A DNA stretch of 19,276 nucleotides, from positions 1-19,276 of the forward strand of contig DITY01000033.1 of the NCBI GenBank assembly GCA_002422955.1, given 5' to 3'. Below the pieces are notes generated by a model. That model had not been told where the DNA came from. It did no database searches and saw only the letters and a list, made by a program, of their open reading frames with translations. How positions within the stretch are numbered: position 1 is the first letter of the stretch; each line of letters opens with the position of its first letter. Source of the DNA: Planctomycetaceae bacterium UBA6172 (lineage in GTDB: Bacteria > Planctomycetota > Planctomycetia > Pirellulales > Pirellulaceae). Shown here one piece after another: positions 14,004 through 19,276 of this stretch. Position numbers and translations under genes: made by a program.

Positions 14004-16580
14004 ATGGCGAATCGGAATGCGGCGTCCGCCGCGCGCGACTGCGACAATGACCAGCCCCCCGCATCGTACCGTCGATGGTTGACCGGCCTGTCGCGGTTCC
14101 TCCGCCGCTCCGCGATCGGCCTGGCGATGGGCTCACTGCTGGCCGGGCTCATCTCGGCCGCCAACGCCGCTGACCCACCCGCCCTGATCTCGCCCGACTG
14201 GAAGATCGAATTGGTCGCCGCGGAACCGGCGTTGGTGACGCCCGTGAGTTGCCGATTCGACAAGGCTGGCCGATTGCTGGTCGTCGAGTCGCACACGCAT
14301 TTTCCGCCCACGGATTACGCCGGTCCCAAAACCGATCGGATCTTCTTGTTCGACGATCCGGATGGCGACGGGCGGCTCGATCGCCAGCGACTGTTCTACG
14401 AAGGTGGCCGCGCGACAATGGGGCTGGAGGTGCTTGCCGACGGTTCGGTGGTCGTCGCGACGCGCGATTCGGTCGTCCGACTTCGCGACAGCGACGGTGA
14501 CGATCGCGTGGATCAGACCGAGGTCTTGCTGCGGCTGGAGACGACCGCCAATTACCCGCATAACGGACTGGGCGGCCTGGCGCTCGGCCCTGATGGCTAT
14601 TTGTACGTCGGCCAAGGCGAAAATCTCGGCGAGCCCTATCGGCTGATCGGCAGCGACGGGACCAGTCAATCGGGGGCGGGCGAAGGGGGCAACGTATTCC
14701 GCTGCCTGCCCGACGGCACCCAACTGGAGCGGTTCGCGACCGGCTTCTGGAACCCGTTCGGGCTGCACTTCGACCCCGCAGGCCGCTTGTGGGCCGTTTG
14801 CAACGACCCCGATGCGCGGCCACCCTGCCGCTTGATGCACGTCGTCCCCCATTCCGACTTCGGCTTTCAATTTCGCTTCGGCCGCGCGGGCACGCACCCC
14901 CTGCTGGCCTGGAACGGCGAGCAACCCGGGACGCTGCCGATGGCGGCGGGAACCGGGGAAGCGCCGTGCGCGGTGGTCAGCCATGGAGGCGGGCTGTGGG
15001 TCAGCGCGTGGGGCGACAATCGCATCGAGCGATATTCGCTCACCCCCCGCGGCGCCTCGTGGGAGGGTCACATGGAGGTGATCGCGCAGGGCAATGCCGA
15101 CTTCCGCCCGGTCGATTTCGCCGTGGCGAAAGATGGCTCCCTGTACTTCACCGACTGGGTCGATCGCAGCTATCCCGTTCACGGCCGCGGTCGGTTGTGG
15201 CGGTTGATACCCAAAACGCCTGACGCGATCGCCGGGTCCTTGCCGGCCCTATCTCCCGCCGAGCGACACGCCAGGGCCTTGGCAGCGGGTACGTTCGCCG
15301 ACGCGGATTCCCTCCTAGCCGCAGCGCTGGAATCGACCGACCCCTACCTGCGGCAAGCCGCCGTCTCGGGGTTGCTCCGTGGCGACCTGAAGTCGCACAG
15401 CGACCGGGAACGCGATCCGCTACCGGGACGGCGGATCGGCCTGATGTCGGCCTGGCGATGGTTGGAATTGACTCAGCCCGAGCGGGTGCCCAAGGAATTC
15501 CGCGAGCGTTGGATTTCGCAATCGCTGCAGCACCCCGACAGTGAAGTCGCCCGCGCCGCGATTCGCTGGGCCGCGGAGTCGGGCGATGCCGCCTTTTTGC
15601 CCCTGGTGCGTCAGACGCTGTCGCGCGAAGACCTTCCGGACAACCTGTTCGCATCGGCCGTTGCCGCGATCGCCTATTTGGAAACCGGTTCGGCGTCGCG
15701 CAGCCGCCGCGACCCGGCCCGCGAAAAGTTGCTAGGCTCGTTCGCCGCCGACCCCGATCAACCGGCCCGGCTGCGCGCGTTGGCGATCCTCGGCTTGCCG
15801 GCCGAAGCGGAATCGCCGACGAACGAACAGCTCGCCCAGTGGCTCGACCAGTCGCCTGACCCGCAACTGGCGCGGCAGGCCGTGCGGCTGCTGATCGCCC
15901 GTGACAGCGACGCGGCCGCGGTCCTGCTCGCCGAATTGGCCCAGCGGCCGGCGCTCGATCCCGAGGTTCGGGCCGACGCCGTCGCTGGCCTAGCCCGCCG
16001 GGCCGCCGCGCACGCCGCGTTCCTGCAGCGAGCCTCCCTGCCCAGCGGTGACGACGTCGTCCGCCGTGAATCGCGTCGGGTGCTCCGCCGGGAACAGGAC
16101 GAGCCCGGCATCCTGCGGCCCCGTGAGGATGACATCGACGGCTGGATGCAATTGGTCGGGACCGGTGGTGACGCTCGCGCCGGCTGGCGAGTCTTCGCCC
16201 GGACGACCTGCGTCCAATGTCATGCCTACCAAGGACGCGGATCGGTCGTCGGCCCAGACCTGACCGCGCTGGCAGGCCAATCGGACCGCCGCCGATTGCT
16301 GGAATCGATCCTGATGCCGAACAAGGAAGTCGGACCGCTCTACGTCGCCTGGCAAGTGCTCACCGAAGACGGCCGCACCCTCACCGGCCTCAAGCTGAAC
16401 GACGGTTCCGGCACCCACACCAAGTTCATCGGGGCCGATGGTGAGGTGTTCGAGGTGGCGATGGACGAGATCGTCTCCCAGCGTCCCAGCAACCAATCCG
16501 TGATGCCACAAAAACTGCACGAAACGATGTCGGTCGCCGAACTCCGCGACCTGCTCGCGATGCTGTCAGGCCAACCCTGA
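14004..16580 (+). CDS. Propeller/HEAT/cytochrome c protein of the Pirellula-Verrucomicrobium type
   Basis: This 858-residue exported protein has a long basic n-region and a hydrophobic signal segment (about 36-50), with likely cleavage at ANA-AD (residue 55/56). Residues about 60-405 form an NHL/sugar-dehydrogenase-like beta-propeller, the putative membrane-bound dehydrogenase domain described in Pirellula and Verrucomicrobium. Visible parts are ELVAAEP, Asp-rich loops DPDGDGRLD (118-126) and DSDGDDRVD (163-171), GLGGLALGPDGYLYVGQGE, and GFWNPFGLHFDPAGRLW. HEAT-like helical repeats occupy about 415-690. The C-terminal heme domain carries CVQCH (736-740), GPDLT (750-754), and Met834 in SVMPQKL as the likely distal ligand. 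This order is standard for the large PVC family. Substrate and partners are unknown; redox coupling to the upstream cytochrome gene 40 bases away is an inference. No Shine-Dalgarno is visible before the ATG. Confidence 0.92.
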   Translation: MANRNAASAARDCDNDQPPASYRRWLTGLSRFLRRSAIGLAMGSLLAGLISAANAADPPALISPDWKIELVAAEPALVTPVSCRFDKAGRLLVVESHTHFPPTDYAGPKTDRIFLFDDPDGDGRLDRQRLFYEGGRATMGLEVLADGSVVVATRDSVVRLRDSDGDDRVDQTEVLLRLETTANYPHNGLGGLALGPDGYLYVGQGENLGEPYRLIGSDGTSQSGAGEGGNVFRCLPDGTQLERFATGFWNPFGLHFDPAGRLWAVCNDPDARPPCRLMHVVPHSDFGFQFRFGRAGTHPLLAWNGEQPGTLPMAAGTGEAPCAVVSHGGGLWVSAWGDNRIERYSLTPRGASWEGHMEVIAQGNADFRPVDFAVAKDGSLYFTDWVDRSYPVHGRGRLWRLIPKTPDAIAGSLPALSPAERHARALAAGTFADADSLLAAALESTDPYLRQAAVSGLLRGDLKSHSDRERDPLPGRRIGLMSAWRWLELTQPERVPKEFRERWISQSLQHPDSEVARAAIRWAAESGDAAFLPLVRQTLSREDLPDNLFASAVAAIAYLETGSASRSRRDPAREKLLGSFAADPDQPARLRALAILGLPAEAESPTNEQLAQWLDQSPDPQLARQAVRLLIARDSDAAAVLLAELAQRPALDPEVRADAVAGLARRAAAHAAFLQRASLPSGDDVVRRESRRVLRREQDEPGILRPREDDIDGWMQLVGTGGDARAGWRVFARTTCVQCHAYQGRGSVVGPDLTALAGQSDRRRLLESILMPNKEVGPLYVAWQVLTEDGRTLTGLKLNDGSGTHTKFIGADGEVFEVAMDEIVSQRPSNQSVMPQKLHETMSVAELRDLLAMLSGQP

Positions 16581-16609
16581 CGCTCGTCGATTCCCCCCGG
16601 CCGGTCGAT

Positions 16610-16662
16610 TTATACCAATGTATAACGGAAACCATGTATAACCGTGTATAACCGTGTATAAA
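16610..16662. repeat. Phased TGTATAA repeat array before the ATPase gene
   Basis: Plus-strand copies of TGTATAA start at 16619, 16635, 16645 and 16655, with spacings of 16, 10 and 10 bases; the last two are preceded by CCG. The first copy also forms an inverted repeat with an upstream half-site (TTATAC-CAAT-GTATAA, 16610-16625). On the minus strand the units read TTATACACG (twice), TTATACATG and TTATACATT, close to the DnaA-box pattern TTWTNCACA. The array ends 17 bases before the ATG of the ATPase gene, so it probably overlaps that gene's promoter and could be an operator. The surroundings are AT-rich compared with the flanking genes. Confidence 0.85.
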
Positions 16663-16678
16663 TAGGTATATTTGGACC

Positions 16679-17863
16679 ATGGACCCGATCAAAAATCCTT
16701 TTTCGCCCGGCGCCGGGTCACGTCCGCCCGAATTGGTCGGTCGAGACCCGATCCTGCAAACGGCCCGCATTCTGTTGGGCCGGGTGAAGCGGAAGCGTCC
16801 CGAGCGGAGCATGCTGCTGACGGGTCTGCGGGGCGTCGGCAAGACGGTGCTGCTGAACGAGATCGAGAGGATCGCGCGGGCCGACGGCTACCGCACGATC
16901 GCGATCGAGGCGAGTGAAGACAAGCCCTTGGGGTTGTTGATTTCGCCCTACCTGCGGTCGCTGCTCTACGAACTCGACCGCGGGGCGGGGGTTAGCGAGA
17001 AGGTTAAACGCGGTTTGGCGATTCTCCGCAGCTTCATCGGAGCGTTGTCGGTCAAGGTGGATGACATCACCTACGGGCTCGACATCAACCCGGAGGTCGG
17101 CACGGCCGACAGCGGCGACCTGGAGATCGACCTACCGAGCCTGTTCATAGCGATCGGGGAGGCCGCCGAGCATCGTGAAACCGCGATCGCGATCCTGATC
17201 GATGAGGTGCAGTACTTCAGCTCAAAGGAGCTAGCCGCCTTGATCATGGCGATGCACAAGGTGCAGCAACGACAGCTCCCGCTGGTCTTGTTGGGTGCCG
17301 GACTGCCGATCCTGCCGGGGCTCGCCGGGGAGTCGAAATCGTATGCCGAGCGGCTGTTCAGCTTTCCCGATGTCGGCGCGTTGTCGGAAGCGGACGCGGC
17401 CAAAGCGTTGCAGGACCCGGCGGCGGTCGCGGGGATCGCCTTCGAGCCCGACGCGTTGGACGAGATCTACCGAATGACGAAAGGGTATCCCTACTTTGTG
17501 CAGGAGTGGGGCTATCAGGTTTGGAACCTCGCCGAGACCAGCCCGATCACGCGTGAGTTGGTGGACAGCGCGACCACGAGTGTGATCGAGCGGTTGGATC
17601 GGAGTTTTTTCCGCGTGCGATTCGATCGGCTGACGCCGAGCGAGAAGAAGTTGTTGCGGGCGATGGCCGAACTCGGGCCAGGCCCACACCGCACCGGCGA
17701 CATCGCCGAAGCGTTGGGGGTCAAGGTCAGCAGCCTGGGACCGGTTCGCGCCAAGTTGATCTGGAAGGGGATGATCTACAGCCCCGCGCACGGCGACGTG
17801 GCCTTCACCGTCCCGCTATTCGACGACTTCATGATCCGCGCCGTCCCCGAGTTCACGACCTAG
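16679..17863 (+). CDS. Solitary STAND/ORC-like P-loop ATPase with winged-helix C-terminus
   Basis: This 394-residue cytoplasmic protein has a pre-ATPase motif PPELVGRDPIL (about 16-26), Walker A GLRGVGKT (49-56), Walker B AILIDEVQ (171-178), a sensor-1-like segment LPLVLLGAGLP (200-210), and an arginine-finger-like YAERLFSF (222-229). This is the layout of the archaeal-ATPase/Cdc6-related AAA family (AAA_16 or PF01637-like). After the lid region, residues about 318-390 read as a winged helix (TPSEKKLLRAMAELG, then TGDIAEALGV), suggesting DNA binding. There is no signal peptide or membrane segment. Similar stand-alone ATP-binding proteins occur in many bacteria, but I know of no established function; regulation, replication control and defence are all possible. 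The ATG at 16679 has no ribosome binding site and lies 17 bases after the phased repeats. No partner gene adjoins it, and its codon use resembles that of the upstream genes. Confidence 0.85.
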   Translation: MDPIKNPFSPGAGSRPPELVGRDPILQTARILLGRVKRKRPERSMLLTGLRGVGKTVLLNEIERIARADGYRTIAIEASEDKPLGLLISPYLRSLLYELDRGAGVSEKVKRGLAILRSFIGALSVKVDDITYGLDINPEVGTADSGDLEIDLPSLFIAIGEAAEHRETAIAILIDEVQYFSSKELAALIMAMHKVQQRQLPLVLLGAGLPILPGLAGESKSYAERLFSFPDVGALSEADAAKALQDPAAVAGIAFEPDALDEIYRMTKGYPYFVQEWGYQVWNLAETSPITRELVDSATTSVIERLDRSFFRVRFDRLTPSEKKLLRAMAELGPGPHRTGDIAEALGVKVSSLGPVRAKLIWKGMIYSPAHGDVAFTVPLFDDFMIRAVPEFTT

Positions 17864-17900
17864 GCCACGCTCCCCAAGACGGCAACTATGGCCAATGTGT

Positions 17901-17931
17901 ACGGTTAGGTACGAACCGAACCGTTGCTTTT
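17901..17931 (+). terminator. Possible terminator of the ATPase gene
   Basis: ACGGTT (17901-17906) and AACCGT (17919-17924) can form a 6-bp stem around a 12-base loop, followed by TGCTTTT. An alternative inner pairing is CGGTT-AGGTACG-AACCG. It lies 37 bases after the stop codon. The stem is short and the U-run is interrupted, so this is tentative. Confidence 0.3.
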
Positions 17932-18318
17932 CGGCCCACACAGCATTCGCGATCCGGCAGCCAGGCAAACCCAAACCTGAGCCCAAGCCCGCTGGGGCAT
18001 GTGGCTGCCCCCCAACCCAACGAAGGCGTGACCCGCCCCTACAAGACGAGGTTTCGAGCGGCATGCCAACTATCCGCGGCATGAATGATTCGCAAGAGCC
18101 TTTTCGCTTCAAAGTGCAAAATGATCAAGGCTTAACGCACAAACTTCAATTCATGCATTGCGAAATACGTGGGCGTCTCAACAAACGATACCCACCTTTG
18201 TAGGCACCCCCAACGCTGAGGCCCGCGCCACAGGCTCCCTCTTGGCACCCCACCCGGCTTTCACCGACTGCACGCAAATCCTGCATCGGGCCTTCACAAT
18301 CATTGGGTAGGATTCGCA

Positions 18319-18355
18319 TCGAACATAATAGATGTTCGACCGCTTTCGACCGCTT
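18319..18355 (+). promoter_or_regulatory. Palindrome plus tandem 10-bp repeat, likely operator
   Basis: TCGAACAT-AATAG-ATGTTCGA (18319-18339) is a perfect 8-bp inverted repeat with a five-base spacer, containing a -10-like CATAAT. Overlapping its right arm, TCGACCGCTT is repeated twice head to tail (18336-18355). The element lies about 80 bases before the start of the DNRLRE gene. A dimeric regulator site at a promoter is the simplest reading (inference); no good -35 box was found. Confidence 0.5.
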
Positions 18356-18433
18356 CTGGGTCGATATCGTTAGTCCACCGGAGTTGCTGCTACTCCTGCC
18401 CACTCGAACACTCTGCGAAGCTAGGTCACGAAG

Positions 18434-19093
18434 ATGAAAAGAGCGACGCATTTCATTCTCTGTTCGCTAGTGCTTGTGCAGATAGGCTTGAGCCAGGTGC
18501 CGATCTCTGCTGCTGAACCCGAGGTGGAGGTATCCTTCCAGCAGGGTGTTAACGGCTATCGCGGAACCGTCGATATCGAAGTTTGGGCATTGGCTCCCAA
18601 GACCATACTCGATACGAACCCGAATGCGAGCAGTGATGCGAATAATGACGGTGGCGAAAGTCAAGTTCTGATGAAATTTGATGGTATCATCGGAAACCAA
18701 CCTGGACAAATCCCCCCCGATGCGACCATTGTCTCCGCGAAGCTGATCGTGAGTGCATTCGATGAGGGGAATACGGTCAACCTGCATCGCATGTATGTCC
18801 CCTTCAATAACTCTTCGACTTGGGACAGTCTGCTTTCGGGTGTCTCCGCGGACGACCTGGAGGCTTCGCGTCACAAGGATGGTTTCACCTTCGGTACCAT
18901 CGCCGCTTCGGCTTCTGGGGTTAGTTTCGACATCAAAGATACGGTACAGGCCTGGGCGAATGGCCAACCGAATCATGGCTGGGTGTTTTTGAATACTGGG
19001 GGTAATGGGTGGGACTTCTATACCTCCGACTTTGACAAGATTGAGCAACGACCCAAGTTGGTCGTTCGCTTTTCAAGAGCATTGGTTCAATAG
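18434..19093 (+). CDS. Small secreted DNRLRE (CBM96-like) domain protein
   Basis: This 219-residue protein has a signal peptide: MKR start, hydrophobic core about 8-20, likely cleavage near ISA-AE at 26/27. The mature part is a single jelly-roll-like DNRLRE domain. Features are GVNGYRGTVD near the start, ESQVLMKFDGI (75-85), PPDATIVSAKLIVSA (94-108), FDIKDTVQAWANGQPNHGW (165-183), and a closing RPKLVVRFS (206-214). Such domains bind polysaccharide or serve as structural modules in larger exported enzymes, often beside a phosphoesterase or hydrolase domain; here it stands alone. Synonymous codons are visibly more AT-rich (AAT, GAT, TCT, GGT) than in the cytochrome genes, which may mark transferred DNA. 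The ATG at 18434 lacks a clear Shine-Dalgarno. The next gene starts 83 bases downstream on the same strand, so they could be co-transcribed. Domain assignment is fairly sure, function unknown. Confidence 0.8.
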   Translation: MKRATHFILCSLVLVQIGLSQVPISAAEPEVEVSFQQGVNGYRGTVDIEVWALAPKTILDTNPNASSDANNDGGESQVLMKFDGIIGNQPGQIPPDATIVSAKLIVSAFDEGNTVNLHRMYVPFNNSSTWDSLLSGVSADDLEASRHKDGFTFGTIAASASGVSFDIKDTVQAWANGQPNHGWVFLNTGGNGWDFYTSDFDKIEQRPKLVVRFSRALVQ

Positions 19094-19176
19094 CAAGATT
19101 CGCGGATCCGCGGTTTCACCAACTGATCCGCCTCGGGACTCTCCCTTTCACGGCTGCTCGTTTGAAGGAATAGATA

Positions 19177-19276
19177 ATGAAGACACTTCCCGGTGCAAAT
19201 CGCGGCGACGCATCCCAATTCAGCCATCCGAAGCGTCGGGATTTTCTGTATGCAGGATGGCTAGGTGGTTTGGGGC
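19177..19276 (+). CDS. Tat-exported DUF1501-like protein (partial, 5' end only)
   Basis: Read by hand from the ATG at 19177, 33 codons run open to the window edge. GAAGGA lies seven bases before the ATG, one of only two strong ribosome binding sites in the window. The peptide has a polar n-region and then KRRDFLYAGWLGGLG (19-33), a twin-arginine signal of the RRDFL type that opens many planctomycete DUF1501 (sulfatase-like) proteins. In these genomes such genes usually follow a PSD1/DUF1549 cytochrome gene; here the preceding gene is a DNRLRE protein. Only the signal is visible, so the DUF1501 call rests on that pattern and the Tat export call is the firmer part. Confidence 0.6.
   Translation, partial: MKTLPGANRGDASQFSHPKRRDFLYAGWLGGLG

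Larger units (their letters stand above)
17864..18433. other. 570-bp gene-free region
   Basis: No gene here is supported. Open frames exist on both strands (for example 17895-18203 plus and 17816-18112 minus), but their translations are low-complexity Pro/Arg/Gly-rich, lack ribosome binding sites and resemble no family. The stretch holds a possible terminator after the ATPase gene, a hairpin GGGGCA-TGTGGC-TGCCCC (17994-18011) inside a segment that looks like a dispersed repeat (about 17940-18050, ending in ACCCGCCCCTACAAGACGAG), and a palindrome plus tandem repeat about 80-115 bases before the next gene. Base composition is lower in GC than in the flanking upstream genes. Confidence 0.55.

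Noticed and set aside
16619..16662. Considered a CRISPR array for the TGTATAA repeats
   Set aside because: The units are 7-10 bp with 2-9 bp spacers and no cas genes are near, which does not fit CRISPR geometry.
17895..18203. 102-codon plus-strand ORF in the gene-free stretch
   Set aside because: Composition is irregular, there is no ribosome binding site or domain, and it spans a hairpin and a likely dispersed repeat.
19101..19112. 12-bp palindrome CGCGGATCCGCG eight bases after the DNRLRE stop
   Set aside because: As RNA it gives only a 4-bp stem with no U-run, too weak to call a terminator.

Overview
The window looks like chromosomal DNA of a planctomycete, most likely a Pirellulaceae/Rhodopirellula-like bacterium (inference). 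The grounds are family content. There are two secreted c-type cytochrome proteins of architectures known mainly from planctomycetes and verrucomicrobia: a twin Planctomycete-cytochrome-c domain protein, and a propeller + HEAT + C-terminal heme protein of the Pirellula/Verrucomicrobium type. There is also the start of a Tat-exported DUF1501-type protein. GC is high throughout, and almost no gene has a clear Shine-Dalgarno sequence, which is a known planctomycete tendency. No rRNA, tRNA, CRISPR, insertion sequence or integrase was seen.

Region 1 (1-11565, all minus strand) is a type IV pilus / type II secretion-like assembly locus. In transcription order it encodes a GspE/PilB ATPase, a PilT retraction-type ATPase, a second GspE/PilB ATPase and a GspF/PilC inner-membrane platform protein. 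After a 390-bp leader with a candidate promoter come four prepilin-like proteins whose genes overlap by 1-4 bases; the last runs off the left edge. The three ATPases would power extension and retraction of a pseudopilus built from the prepilins on the GspF platform. The outer-membrane secretin and the prepilin peptidase are not in the window. Oddities are a roughly 75-residue membrane-spanning insertion in GspF, an Ala in place of the usual Gly at the cleavage site of one prepilin, very large GspG-like pilins, and a stem-loop in every gap between the motor genes.

Region 2 (11861-16580, plus strand) is a two-gene unit, divergent from the pilus locus, for periplasmic heme proteins. The first has a signal peptide, two CxxCH domains and a C-terminal metallopeptidase-like domain that lacks HExxH. 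The second is an 858-residue putative membrane-associated dehydrogenase with beta-propeller, HEAT repeats and a C-terminal CxxCH domain. They may form a small electron-transfer module (inference).

Region 3 (16581-17863) holds a solitary STAND/ORC-like P-loop ATPase with a C-terminal winged-helix-like region. Just before its start codon lies an array of TGTATAA repeats at 16, 10 and 10 bp spacing. On the opposite strand these resemble degenerate DnaA boxes. This is the strongest candidate for something undescribed.

Region 4 (17864-19276) begins with a 570-bp gene-free stretch holding a possible terminator, a likely dispersed repeat, and an 8-bp palindrome next to a tandem 10-bp repeat. A small secreted DNRLRE-domain protein of lower GC follows, then the first 33 codons of the DUF1501-like protein.
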